This document shows, piece after piece, positions 12,105 to 25,330 of a stretch of DNA of 64,000 bases. The position numbers and the translations under genes are program-made. Within the stretch, counting starts at the first letter, position 1. Every line of letters begins with the position of its first letter. This stretch comes from Acanthaster planci (Eukaryota > Echinodermata > Asteroidea > Valvatida > Acanthasteridae). The notes below the pieces were generated by a model, which was given only the letters and a program-made list of their open reading frames with translations, did not search any database and was not told where the DNA came from. The DNA lies in the NCBI RefSeq assembly GCF_001949145.1, contig NW_019091377.1, positions 1,197,021-1,261,020 of the forward strand, in the 5' to 3' direction.

Positions 12105-15100
12105 AGTGTAATTTCTGCAAGTGCTCTCCAACAATAACGGCAGGAGTCCCTGATCTGGTCAAATTACCGGTGCCGTGTCTTCGCCCGCTGCCTCTTGGAA
12201 AGCAGCGACGAGCGAGCACAGTGAAAGACTCGCAGAGTAGGGAGACTCGCACACTTTTTACTGTCTCTGTTTATTTTGACATTTGTCAACGTGTCCCCCT
12301 TGGCAGGGCTTTTCTTTTTTGGGATTCGCTGCTTTAGTCATTGGGTACCAGCTATATCCGGTCTTTGCCCTGTAGGGACCATGTCTAGTCTGTTGGCTGT
12401 TGGTAACTAAGCGAGTGCTCTATATAAAGTGCCATGTCGCCAAGTGCTTCTTTCTGGATGTGGAGATTGGTTCTTAATGGCATACTCTTGATGAAATAAT
12501 CATCCTTTTTCCTTTTTTTTTTAAGCCTTCTTAAATCAGAGACATATTTGTGCTTAAGTTTTGACAGTGGAGATACCCTGTCAGTATAAATGTGGCCTTG
12601 TGAATACTGAATGTAGCAGTGCTATAGGTATTCCTTGTGAAGGGTATCAGCAAGTCGAGCTGACGGGCAAAAAAAATTGCGGCCCAACCTAACAAAAGAA
12701 ACAGCAAGTTGCCAAGGCCTCTCCTTGTACAGCTTTTATGGCAATAAGTACGTGCTCATGTAATAACATTACTCCACTTAGAAAATGTTACCACGGCAAT
12801 GGAAGACTGTTTACTCAAGAGCTGGTGACATTGAACATTTGCCATTTTTTCGTTGTGAAGTTTGACAGGTTATTATCGCGTTTTTTCTTGTGTATCTATT
12901 CATAAACATTCATTTTACCACATCCTGTTGTCCAGATGTGTTAGGAGGTTCCCACATCATTCACTGTTTACGATTTTGCTCTTTGCTTGAAGGAGAAAAA
13001 AAACCTTGAAAACCCAAAAGGAGATGGACTCTGCTGTGAATCATCCCACCACTCCACAATTTATTTTCCAACCATTAATTCCCATCTTCTCTCTGCCCTC
13101 TTGGTGCGTGGAGTGTTTTTCAAAACGCCAGGCAGACTGACGTCAATCCGACGTGATTGGTGTTTTGCAGGCTCGCCGGGGATGGACATATTTCCACCCT
13201 CCAACCCCCCCCCCCACAACAAAGTCTCCATTTGACTGCAGCAGCATGGGCAACGGGGGGGGGGTACATGTGCGACCGTGCCTCCATTGCTCATGCGGTG
13301 GGTTGGTTTGCAACTAATTGCCATTGATGCTGATCACGGATTCCTTATGTGTGTGTGTGTGCGCGCATGTGTGCTCAGGGGACGTGGCATGATTTTCTCC
13401 TCAGCAGGCGTACATATGCAGGAGACTGTAGCGACGGAAGTGTGTTAAATCAACACATTGATCAAGTGGAAGAGTGGGAGGGGGCGTGTTGCATAAAGCA
13501 AAGCTGGAATTATTAACAGTGTTGCACTGTAGTGTTGCCATTTTTAGGGAAACATGTACATGTTGCACAACTGAATAGTTATGAAATTCCCAATTTACTT
13601 GCAGATGCAATCCAAACTACAGTATTTTCCACCCAAAGTTTGTAAATATATTGCCTGGGCTGTTACCAAATTGATATTTTCAAAGTCTTCCAAAATGTAA
13701 ATCTGCCAAATGAATTCCAAGTTTTCAATTTGGTGTCCACAGAAATAAATTTTAAAAAAATACTGGAGGAAACAAAAATTGCCAGTGACAAAAACAGGTG
13801 TCAGAAATCACCACTCAAGTGAAATACAGAATCCAATTCCATAAAAGTCAAATATCAGGAAACAAATGTGCGGCATTCAGAGATGAAGACCCTGTTTTGT
13901 TGCATTCGTGTATTTGTTGGAAAAGGAAAAGCTGTTAACTCCTCAGAGTTCAGCATTAGTGTGGCAGTTTTCGTCTTGACCTGCGCATTACATGGTAGAA
14001 TATTCCACACAGTCCGTTCACATTCATTGATGCATCTAAACCTGTACGGAATGCTCGTGAAACCCATCATAATATTAACCCACCTGTGATTTGTACTGAG
14101 AAATCCCTTCACAAAATCTGTTCACCCGATTAAATACTGGAAAGGGAGGGTTGAATAGCGAACCTGGAATGGATAGATTATCGACGTGCAGAAGTCATGA
14201 ATGCCACAAATAATAGGAGATGGGGGAACAAAGTGATAAAAATTAACCAGTGTAAAATGAACTTTTGACCCAAGATTGCTCTTACGAATGAGGCAGCCAG
14301 ACGATGATGTGTAGGAGGGCATGAGTGGTAGGGTATAGAGAGGCAGCACTCGTATGATGGAGCACGCCTGTCTGTTTGATGTTGTTGGAATCATCTATCA
14401 CCGTTTATTGGCCTTGCCGAACAATAAGCCAAGCCGCAAGGAAGGTTGGGGGGGAATCTAATGTTTTCATTTCCGAGCGCAGTTCTCAGAGATGCATGCC
14501 AACAAGGTGGAGGTGGTCAGGCTACTCGGAAGAGCAACCAACGTGGCACTCGGTCGCGGGTTTGTAACTCTCCCCTCCTCATCATTTTGACACTGCCGGG
14601 TCCGGAGTGCGTGGGGCTCTCTCACGAGCGATTGCACTTTTCCGGGTTAATAAAGCATTTGATGTTTTCTTGACTCGGCTGTGCGAAACCTGTTGGTTTG
14701 ATCATCGACGACGCTGTGACTTGAGGAAATCTCATAAGGTTCATCATTGCCTGGGGAGTTCTGTGCTTAAGCACTGCAGCACCGGGGCTTGCAGTTATGC
14801 ACGGCACTGAAGCCGTGCAACTGGTAAGCCACTATATTCTTAACACACAGTGTATGTTTGGTTTTTGCCCTTCAACGATGTTGTTCTTACAAAGCGCTCA
14901 GGGCTGCAAGTAATTGCCCTAGCCTTCATATGATTATGGGATTGTTCAGTGAAAGTGCCGTTTAACACTGCATACAATAACTGTCATGGCTGAGGAACAG
15001 CTCAAGACATGTTGCCAGACAAAAGGAGTGTTGCCCATCACCGTTGATTGCTTTTTTAGTGTGCCAATATGAAAGACAATCCAGATCTTGAAATTTAGGG

Positions 15101-15734
15101 TTATCAATTTCCTGTCAGTGCCAAGGAGTTCAGGTGAGTGCAGATTATATGTGTGGAATGTAATCTACAGGAAAGAATGGTGCTGTAGCTATCAACTGTT
15201 AGATTATATTATCTCTCTGCAGTGATTTTTACAGGAAAACTCTTTTGTGTGCCCTTCATGACATTGTCTTGAAACAGTCAACTTCACCGAGTGGCATGTT
15301 GTGTGCATCAGCTAAATGACCTGAACATTAGACTTAGTGTTGTCAGTTGACCATGTTTGGAAAGTTGGAGAAAATATCAGAAGTAATCAGAACATTTGGT
15401 CCCGAAAAAGGGGTTGTTGGCACAGGTTCTTGGTAAAATGTTTTCATTGGATGTTGATCACATGTTTACGCAGGCATGCTGATGAGTCCCTTGCAGACGG
15501 TTTTATTTTGACCTAAAATTTGTAGCTTTGAAAATAGTCGTGTATAACGGCTAATGTTTGATGTACAGCCAAATACCATTCTTACTGATTTGATAGAGTT
15601 ATTTGAAAATATTTGTAGGATATTTATAACCTCAACTCTATATTTTCCAACATGCCAGGTGCATGCCCTTGGAGTGATTCATCAGGCTTGCCATGGTCAT
15701 TGGAATTCCCGAAAAATCCTGAGAAAAAAAGATG
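12105..15734. other. non-coding; GT microsatellite at about 13348-13370
   Basis: No gene is supported. A (TG)n run of about seven units, passing into GCGCGC, lies near 13348-13370. C and G homopolymers occur around 13207 and 13255. The open frames at 13855-14394 on the minus strand were considered as transposon fragments, but no reverse-transcriptase or transposase motif could be recognised. Confidence 0.45.
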
Positions 15735-16055
15735 TTGTGGAAGGTCATGGAAAAGCCATGGAAAATGGGGGGGGGTTCGGGTGTCCTGGAATCCCTTTGT
15801 CAGAAGGAAAAGGTCATGGAAAATTGGGGCGAATAAGGTGTCCCAGTATCTTTTCATAAGGAAACAGTCATGGAAAATGGGGGAGGAGGGAATAGGGTGT
15901 TGTGGAATCCTGTTGTCAGAAGGAAAAAGTCATGGAAATGAGGATAGGGTGTCCTGGAATCCTGTTGTCACAAGGAAAAGTCATGAAAAATTGGGCAGGG
16001 GGGAACAAGGCATCCTTGAATCCTGTTGTGAGAGGGAAAAAGTCATGGAAATCAA
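15735..16055. repeat. degenerate tandem array, units about 55-75 bp
   Basis: The theme GTCATGGAAAA-TGGGG-...-GGTGTCCTGGAATCC-...-TTGTCAGAAGGAAAA recurs about five times. Copies begin near 15740, 15812, 15868, 15929 and 15977, with a partial one at 16037. Unit length varies through indels in the G-rich part. The array keeps one plus-strand frame open (repeated SWN-P and KSW-type words), so that frame is a product of the repeat rather than a gene. Confidence 0.8.
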
Positions 16056-19000
16056 GATCATGAAGGGGTTTATTTTAATGGATCACTTTCATATGATAAT
16101 GGAATACTGATACATTTACAGGCTATCCTTGTCAGTCTGTCATAGAGGCTATTGCAGTCTTCCGGTTTAAATGAACACCAAACAACTTTCCTCCACAAAC
16201 AAGTGTTGAGCATCATGGAAATTGTCATATTTTTGTCCTGGAAAGTCCTGGAAAACCTGTGGAAGTTGGTTTTCTCATTTGTGTGAGAACCCTGTATTGC
16301 AACAGGCCGTGCACTGTGGCCAAGGTCAAGTTCAGCACACATCACCCCTCCGCGGAGTCGATGTGCATGCGCAAAACAAATGGAAGATTATAATGTAGAA
16401 ACATCAACTGGGGGTCAGTCTTGATGCATGCGGTGGTTTGACTTGTCAGCCGCGACTGCGTACGCAGATGGCCAAAACTCTTGCGCGTACGCTTCCTTTT
16501 GGCTTAAAGTGGGTACAAAAGCATGATTAATTACAGGCAATTCAGTGCAATACCGTACCATAGCTGCTGCTGAAAGATGTCAACTATTTGAGGAAGACTT
16601 GGCATTGAAGCTCATGTTACAGGTATGTGTATTCTGTGCTTTTTAACGGAGTGCATTAAACAGATGGGGACGTAAGCAGAACCTTACATTCACTGCTCAA
16701 AAGACGGGGCTTTTCAAATCGATTAATGATCTGCTGTTTGGCGCCAGTGTGGGCAAAGATGACACCAGCCGTCCATTTTCTTCGCATCAGACATAACGTC
16801 GTCATGCGTCATGCGAGAAGAACCACTTTCTTAATAATCCTCAAACTCGCCAGCTTTTTGACAATTATCTGTAATCACTGATTTTTTTTCAGTCATGATT
16901 AAAATTCCATGTTTGCAGAGCTTGTTTGACTAGCATTCTCAAAAGCTTGTTCAACATGCTCCACTCGGTTGAATTCAGCAGTTTATGCAGGCATCCTCAT
17001 ATACTCAGTGTCAGGTTTTAAAAACAACAGAGTGGTCGGCAAAGTATGCAGACTCTCCTTGGGCTTGTAATTTTGTCTGCCGACTCAAATTACGGGCACA
17101 TGTCCTCAGCAGTCTTATCTACCCAACAATTTTTTTAAAACACTGTGGCATTTTTGCTCAACAGTAGCTCTGATAAGCAAGAAAAATAACTCTGTACGCT
17201 TAGTAGATACATGTAAGTTGCTTCCTGAATAAGCTGCCTGCCCACATCCTGTGTCCCCAGGCAAGCCAGTTTACCCTAATTACACGTACATGTACATAAT
17301 GTACATCTCTCCACCCAGGAGTTGTAATGGGGCTAGCATTTTCTGTGGAGCAACCTGCAACTATAACCAGCAAGAAATGATATGGAGGGGTAACCCCAAC
17401 ATGTGCAATCGCAATACACACTCTAGACTATCGTTACCTAACACATCCCCCCCAAGATGTCTAAACAGAATTCCTCAGATGCCAGTGAAACAATGATCAA
17501 CACAAAGGGGGGGGTTCTCTCCGTCTCATATCTTGCTTCATATCTCTGCAATGGACTGGCATCCCACTCAGGAGGAATGGGACACATTCTCTGTTGTTTC
17601 ATGCCAAGGACACCGGAGATAAATGCTGGCCTGGCAGGCGTACCACATTGGCTCGGGAGTCTGAACCCGTGTTATTTTACTGCCCGCCTCTGCTACTAGT
17701 ATTTCTTGTCTAATGACAGTTCACACAAGAGATTATTTTTAACTCCCATGTGCCACGGAAATTCAGAATGATCACCTCAATCTTTGGTATGAACTGCTTG
17801 TTGTCCAGGGACTTCTTCTCTCCCTTTCCCCCCCCCCAGAAAATTGTGTGTGCAGAAAACGGAAACAAATATGGATCCGTCGCAGGTACCATGGCAACCG
17901 CACAAGCAAGATGATGAGCTCATAGCACAGGTGCTAGCCAGGAAAAGGATAAACATCGGATCGAGTGGTGATGTTACGGCCGTGCCTGCATCTCAGGTGT
18001 AAAAAGGCTTGGCCCACATTGACGGGCTCATGTTGCCTTCTTGATACTGGGATTGCAACTCTGTAGGGATTGAGTGTGTTACCGCTCTTGAAGTTCTGTA
18101 ACCAGCTCAGACTTTAAAGGATTGCTGTAGGCTTGATGTTGAAGAGAAATTGTGTGAAAATTGTGGACCGTGGCATGCCAACATTAATTGACGGAGAAGT
18201 GAGGGATTCTAAATTTTAAAGGGGTTCAAGTGCTGAATTGCTATAGATACTTTTCAATTCTGCAAACAGAGCTTCGGGCAAAATCACCAGCTCCCTCAAG
18301 TATGAAGGCACTCCCTTTGCATCATCAAGGCCCAATGTCATGGCGCCGCTAAGCACACAGTTTTACTCTTACAGAGGTTTTTTCATAGAGACCATAAGCA
18401 GTAACCACAGCAAACAGCATGCTAACCTTGGAGGAAAGATTTCCTTAACTTAATGACATAACAACAGAAATACATGTAAGCACAAGCATGCCAAGCACCG
18501 CCATGAAATAAGGCTTTCAAAGGTTAGCAAAGTTCTTTCGCCAAAGTAAGCATGACTTTTCTGCTGACTGTTAAGCAGCTCCGTAAAATTGGACACGGGG
18601 CTGAAGTCGAGTCAAATCATGAGCCCGGTCACAAGTTTCAGGACGAACAGTGACAGAGTTCTGCTTTTGTCACCATTTATTTGAATACTTTGTGACTTGG
18701 CAGGAAATTGGAAGACATGTGATGATCATGCATGATAATAGACTTGCAGGGACTTGCGATGGATTGACGACCGCTCTACCATCTACAGACATTGTAGGAA
18801 TTGCTCTTCAAATGACCAGAGGCGAAACACAAAACTCGATGCATCACTAGCTGGTCCTTGTGACTGTAGCGATAGTTGGGCACTTGATTTACTTCTCTTG
18901 ATTTCTTCTTCCTCAACGCTTCGCACGAGGGCTTAAAATGAGAATCTCCCCTGGCAGGGTTGTCATTGGGAAACTTGTTTTGCTCCTCGGCAAGTCACAG

Positions 19001-19871
19001 GGCCACGATTGGTTATTCAGATTTGTTTCACGCGCGGCTGCCTCAAAACTGGAGTCGCTCTGCCAAACAGCCGCAGGGGGACCTGGAGGAAGTTTAAACA
19101 GAGAGATATATCCAGTGTCCATGCAAACATCCGAAGGTCCTGTGGACGGAAGCCGGCAGCGACTGGATGATATCCCCCGCATGACGCCACGATGTATTAG
19201 TCCTTCAGCTCCTCTCAAGGGCTCCTTGCCGAGTTCTAATTGAGATGATGGCAGTCGTCAGTTTTTTTGGCTCTCTCTTTTGATAGCCAAGATGGGCAGC
19301 TACAGACCGGAATATTCAAAATAGTGTATGGAAGGTCGGCAGGGCCTCACTCGCCAGAAGGGTATATTTTGCATGCAGTTAATGCTGCACAGTAAATTTT
19401 GGGGGGGGGGTATTTTGTGAGCCTGCCCCGTTTGAAAGTAGGGCTACAATATTTCCAGCAAGCGTGAGATGTACATGTATCGTGTGTGTACATATGTTTG
19501 AGTTATTCAGGGCCTTGTCACCCAACACATGAGCCATGGCTGCATTCGGATCTACTGGCTGCGGCTAGGATCAACATATGGGCCTATGGGAAACGGCTGC
19601 AGCCGTCATACAGTTGCTTGTATGGGCATGTATGTTATAGTCATGTTTGTGATGCGACACGTGGCCCCAAATCTGAAAATGTCACCGTTGTCAGTGTTAC
19701 TTCACATATGGCTTGATGTGCCAGTTTTGTTATGTTTGCTGTTTACTGCAAGATATCACAGTTTGAAGGATTTGGGAAGCTTCCTGGTAAATGTGTCGGG
19801 TGTATTTTGTTGTCCTAAATAGGGGCTGTGTGTGATACGTAAATGTAGTACATACCGGTATGCACATGCTT
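16056..19871. other. non-coding; CpG-rich patch at about 18930-19240
   Basis: No gene is supported. The stretch 18930-19240 is richer in CpG than its surroundings and is open on both strands, but it has no matching splice sites. A regulatory element or an unrecognised exon is possible. A palindromic TACATGTACAT block lies near 17287. At 19545-19690 GGCTGCATTCGGATC and CCTATGGGAAACGGCTG resemble sequence near 37580-37610, hinting at another small dispersed element. Confidence 0.4.
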
Positions 19872-20055
19872 CTATTGGAATTTGATTTGTTCTGTTGGAA
19901 ATAAATTGTTATTGGAATTTGGGTGTGTTCTGTGGGACTTACTGTGGGTTCAATTGTGTTGCGGGACTCTGATTTGTTTGGTTGAAGCCTCATTTGTTCC
20001 GGTTGGAATCTGATTTGTTCTGTTGAAATTTCATTTGTTCTGTTGGCATCTTATT
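19872..20055. repeat. degenerate tandem repeat of TTGGAATTTGATTTGTTCTG
   Basis: Variants of a unit of about 25-30 bp, based on GTTGGAATTTGATTTGTTCT, recur about seven times (for example near 19875, 19910, 19978, 20000, 20022 and 20040). They have substitutions and length changes. No coding role is visible. Confidence 0.65.
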
Positions 20056-21220
20056 TATTTTTTTGCTGGGAAAAGCCAAGTATTTGGACTCAAACTTCAG
20101 TGGTTAAACAAACACCCTCAGTCCAAATTGCTGGTATGCCCTTTGGGAAAACTGATGCTTCCATACTGCATTCATATAATGTTGCCTTCGATAGCCACAT
20201 ACTATGGCCACAGACAGTCCAGGTAAAACATTTCTAAGAACTTTTTGAATGGCTCAATATTAAGAATTTTTCCCTGTGAAAACTTCAGAAGTGATATAAG
20301 CTCTGCATGGCCAGTGCTCTCCAAGAGTTTTTAAAGGTCGAAACTCCCCCCACACTAGATGTTGCATCAGCACCCAGTAAACAACTGCCGAATTTCCGTT
20401 TCCAGATGGTTTCTCATTCAGGAGGCAATTTCTCTGGGAATACATTTCAAGGTTTCCCCCTTCAGCAGATTTAAAACTCCTGGCTTCTAAACTGTGGGTG
20501 AATGACTAAAACACATGGTACCAGTTTTGTATGCCCGTTTGTACATTCCTTAACAGCATGTTTGAGAAAAAAAACCAACACCAGCGTCTACTTCAGTAGG
20601 GATGATCTGTTACAATTCACTACCAGCAACTCTGTAGTGTACTTTTGGACAGACTGATTAGTTAATCAAAAATCTTGTGAGTAGCATGCATATGAGATGC
20701 CTAAAGCACTTGTGAAACAAGTCGAGTTCCAGAGACAGCAAATTTGGAATTAGAGGTTTTTTTTACCGTTTTATGTTGGTTGTTGGTTTATGACAGATGT
20801 GCGACTCAAGGGAAATCACGCTTGCACTCTTTAAGTTACAGGTACTGTTGTAGAAGGTTTAGTTGAAGGTAGGATTACCAACTGTGGGGGCAGGCAGATA
20901 TTATAGTAGAAAGGTTTGGCTTAGATTCAAATAATGTGACATAAGTTTTCTGTAAATTGAGTCGTAAAGGGCGCATTTCACAAATTTTACTTTGGAATGT
21001 ATTTTTTCCCAATGTTTTACTCCCTTAACCATGGAAAAGTCTGAGACCAGCTTTCATTTTGGTTAAAAATCTTGTTGAAACGTGTGCTATTTGTGAGTTT
21101 ATCAAATGCCTGTCTCAGTTTGTTGAATTTGTAGTCATTTTAACTTAAAAAGAAATTAAACCCAAACCTGGAATCAGCAGTATTAGAGGTGGCCAAGGTC
21201 CGACTTGATAGAGCAGCATA
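20056..21220. other. non-coding, no gene seen
   Basis: Only short unsupported frames are present, and no repeat that recurs in the window was noticed. Confidence 0.45.
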
Positions 21221-21377
21221 GGCTATGGCTCTACCTATATTGAGGGGTTGCATGGCTGCTATCTTGCAGGCCAGTGCTTTTGTTCCATGGGGTGTGCACA
21301 AAGGAGGTTTCCCTGTGGAACAAAAGAACTGCCCTGCAAGATGGCTACTGCGTAAAGCCTCCATTTCAAGCCATAGC
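21221..21377 (+). repeat. foldback element, family C, copy 1
   Basis: The left arm contains GCTGCTATCTTGCAGGCCAG and TGCTTTTGTTCCATGGGG. The right arm carries their complements, CCCTGTGGAACAAAAGAACTG and CCCTGCAAGATGGCTACTG. The outer parts also pair loosely (CTATGGCT on the left, AGCCATAG on the right). A central CACAAAGGAGGTTTCC separates the arms. A second copy in opposite orientation lies at 60431-60565. Open frames on both strands are side effects of the palindrome. Confidence 0.8.
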
Positions 21378-24300
21378 CAAGTCCTTCAGACAAAGCCATG
21401 GCATAAAATATTGCCCATGGAGTTAAAGCAGAAATTGACTGCGAACTGACCAAAAGCAATGTACATCACACATTTTCTGTGCTGAGGCTGTGTCCCAAAT
21501 GGACTTCCAGAGCGACATTGTATTTAATATGCCTCTGCATATTTGTAATGGCAAAGATCTAGGCCCAGCTCTAGACAACAGATTTGGATACAATCTTAGT
21601 TAATGTTTCATGCATGAGAGTGGTGCAGAATTGATGTGTAAGCACCGTTAAGCGAGTTAGCCACGCCCCTTAGACAACCCTATTGAATTTTGTAAGTTAA
21701 GTTTCCCTGCCTCAGTTTGCGTATCCTGCATCCATTTTGTGTATCTTTTAAGTGGACAATATTTCAGAGTGTGCTTTGATGTGATTCTACCCTGACAGGT
21801 CAAATGCCTCAGGTTTCGGCAGAGAAATGTGGCTTCACATTTGTTTACATATCTTAGTAGACCCATGAACGAAATACCTTGCTCCTTTAAGAGTACCGTG
21901 TTTTAAGTAGCCCATTTAAGATCCTCCTCCCCAGTCCTGAACTCCTTTGAGAAATCTGCCTTCATCCCAAAACCTCGTCTGCAGGTCTTTAAGGTCAGTG
22001 ACTCTGTGCCGTATCAGATGCCTATTATTACATCCGCCCTGACAATGTCCCAAAGCATCCGCATCAATTTGTGTCGCCACGGTGATGGCACAGCATGCAT
22101 TAAGCCTCACTTTGTCATTCCCCCTTGTTGGTTTAATATCCTTTTCTGCTCATCCCCTGTAAGAGCCCTCATCGTTGTTCTGAGGATGTTTTTCCGTCCT
22201 TGGTCATTTTTTTTGTTCAGGGGATGTCACCCCTTGGTAATTGAGTTGTATGATTATCGGGAGTGATTGATTGTAATCTTCATGGAAATCAGCGGTTAAT
22301 TGATCTTCGTTGTGCAAGTTGCAAGTTTTTGTGTGTTTGTCTTGAAACCATGCCCGCTTTCAGCCTTTCCTCTTCACACCTGTGCTTTAATAAAGCTTGC
22401 TGCAAATGTCCAAGTGGAAATGTTACTGTGAGAAAACCTGACCGCTTTAGCCTCTTGTTGAGTGGGGGGAAGGCGTCAGCTGGGGGTGAGTGTTGTGGGG
22501 TATGCTTTAACTGAGAGTTTTTCCCGAATTTCAAAGTAGTGCACATTTATTTTTGCATTAATAACAAAACAAGCACAAGTTCACTTGTAGCCACTCGGGA
22601 GGAAAAAATCCCCATATACACTTGTTGGTGCTTGGCGATTTTTTTATTTCCCCGAAGTAGAGCGAAAAAGCAAACAGTTTGAATCTTCATGGCAGATATC
22701 TTAGTCCAAGTAAAATCATGATTGATATCACCATGGATGACAACCTCTCGCCAATTGTGAATCAACCAGAAACAATATCTTGGATTGTTGTTTTGCAACT
22801 TTTCCCATCTGTCGTTATGCTGCATATGTGACGTACTGCTCGTGCAGAAAGCTCCTCTAGGAATTTTTATACAGTATAAATTTCTATATGTTCTTTAGGT
22901 TCTAGAGAGAAGTCCTGCCTTGACTATTACAAGCTTTAAAAAGTGGCAGCATTTTGTTGCTGGATATTTTGTTGGACTTCTCTTTTGCTCCTGATCTCAC
23001 CTCTGAGAGAGTGCTGCCCACTTCCCTCTGGGAGAGTAGGTCAATTAGACAGCTCAACATCCTGTGGAAATAGAAATCAAATTAAACTCTGCAATGCTAT
23101 GAACTAGCTGTCCCTTTCAATGTTAGCACCTTTATTTTGAGAGGAGATTGATGGTGTTGACGGGAACTAACGGTAATGTGGAAATGTCAAGTGTTTATCG
23201 TGTAGACTCTGAGTTTCTGGGGATTGATTTCTGTCATTGGCAATGTATCAAATGTCTTGAGTTTTTTTCTTTATTTTGGTTTGCAGATTTTTTTCTGTGC
23301 TGATCTGATAGTCAGTTGGAAAATTGGATATTAATAAGACATAACCTGCAAGTTGACGTATGTTGAGCAAAATGAATAAAAAAAGTCAAGGCTGTAGCAT
23401 GCAGTGCTAAGCATGTGGGCTCTTTGTGCCTGCAGACAGAGGAATGAGCTGGAAGAAAAGAAATCAACCAGTTGAGACAACGTTAGGGTTATCAAAGAAA
23501 TCTAAATTATTTATGATATTGTAATTTTCATCACATTTTTGTAGCATGTTGTCACATTGAACAGTGTAAAATTGCTTTTAGCTTTCTTGATTTTTTTAAT
23601 TTTGCCATTTATTCAAATGTTCCAGTGATTAGCAAATATTTCAGTATGTATTTTTGAAATTGAATATTTAGAGGTGAACATCAATAAAATCAAACAGGGG
23701 AAATGCCCACAGTTGGTTTCAAAATTGTATTCTTAAAGCATATTTCAAGGTGGACTTAAAGTACCGGTAAACTGAAAGGCAGCTGGATGGATCAATTCCC
23801 AACAATGAGTCAAATAAATAATTTTTCCTTCAAGTTTTTCTTGTTTACTTTTGTAAAACGTGCATAATTTTGTCTCTGCTTTGGGGGTAATGTGGCACAA
23901 CTAAATATATGCGTACTCTATCACTCAAATGTTGAATTATTCAAACAGACGCAGACTTAATACCAAGCAGAGACACCCCCTTACAGTGTTACATATTTAC
24001 TGAGAATCGTCAGGACCTTGCTGCGCACACAGGCATGTTTAAACAGCCAGCTTGTGCTATTTACATTCAGATTACTTGAAGAACATGATGTGGATTGAGG
24101 ACGCAAACCCAATACGAGGGATGTGAAGCTCATGCAAATAGAAAAAAAGACTGTAATAAAGGTTGAGATAGTGCTTATCCAGATGAACTCAACAGTCGCA
24201 TGGAAAGTGACAAGCAATCCGACAAAAGCCGTGTAATAACACCCAGACACACTCCAAATGCATTTTGAGCCACGCATCCACAATGTGTACACAATAGCAT

Positions 24301-25330
24301 CTTACAAACAGCAGTATCCTAAACGGTTCTGATTCTCCCCACCCTAGAGGAGGATTCCACTGGAATAAGAACATCTGGAGGGTAACCTTTTAACATCTGT
24401 TAGCAAGCAGTGTTATAATATACAGTACATCTGTTTCTCATCTTTAGACCGAGATAAATGGAGCAAATTAAGGTAGATGTCATTGCTTGCAATTTCCCCC
24501 CCATTTGTCTTCCCTTCCCTGTCTCAGTAATCTCATACAAGGAGTTCAAGTGCCAGAATGCAGGGGAACTTCCCACTCTGAAGGGACCGTATGGAATCTT
24601 CAAATAGATCCCTGTAAAAAAAAAAAACACCTCTGTTTGCCATCTATCACTGCCAATAATTGCCGAGCAAGGTCGTGATCATTGACAAAAATATCCGATG
24701 GGTCCAGGGGCTGGAAACTCCATCACATTCTTAAAAAGTTACAGCAGGATTTTTCTCTCTCTCTTATTCCATTTGCGTGAGCTACGCAGACTAGCACAAA
24801 ACAACATTTTGTCCTGTCAAGGACCGCTTCATTCTTTGACGCCGCCTTCATGCATGAAACTACAGCTGTTGTTCATTTTATATAAGGAATCACGAGTCCC
24901 TCCAACAAGTCTGGGAGCTTGGAAAAAATAGAAAGTTGCATGTAAAAATCATTCTTCAGATTTGCCATAAATATCTTTCCCACCTGCGTTCGGAGAGTTG
25001 AGGTTTATCTCTCCCCCTCAAGACTTATGATTGATATCGAAGGTGTCAAGTTATGGGTTATGCAGATATGTAAGTGCAGATGAAAATCTATAGGCAGTGC
25101 CGGTAAAGGGTTGGGGATGGGTGGTCTGTTGTCCTCGAGCTGGTCGTGATACTGTGAGCATTTCCTGTCACGCAGTTTCATCATCGTGGTGTACATGTAG
25201 GCATTGCCAACTGAGGAGTGAGTGCTCTGGTCGGTTTGACCTCAAGCCACAAGTGAATTCGGTGCTTATTCGGGCATACTTAAAGTTTTTTCCTGTGGGA
25301 TTGATTTTTTTTTCTGTTCTCTTGTTGCAG
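21378..25330. other. non-coding; flank or intron upstream of the large exon
   Basis: No exon with good splice sites was seen. The last 60 bases lead through a T-rich tract (TTTTTTTTTCTGTTCTCTTG) into the TTGCAG acceptor of the exon starting at 25331, so at least the right end is intron. The stretch near 22960-23000 shares a small dispersed repeat with about 5778-5820. Confidence 0.5.

Noticed and set aside
13855-14394. Possible retrotransposon coding fragment on the minus strand
   Set aside because: No reverse-transcriptase, endonuclease or transposase motif could be recognised in the peptides.
15652-16110. 152-codon plus-strand frame
   Set aside because: It is produced by the degenerate tandem array at 15735-16055.
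21140-21459. Overlapping frames on both strands with similar peptides
   Set aside because: They are the expected by-product of a palindromic element; the same happens at 60431-60565.
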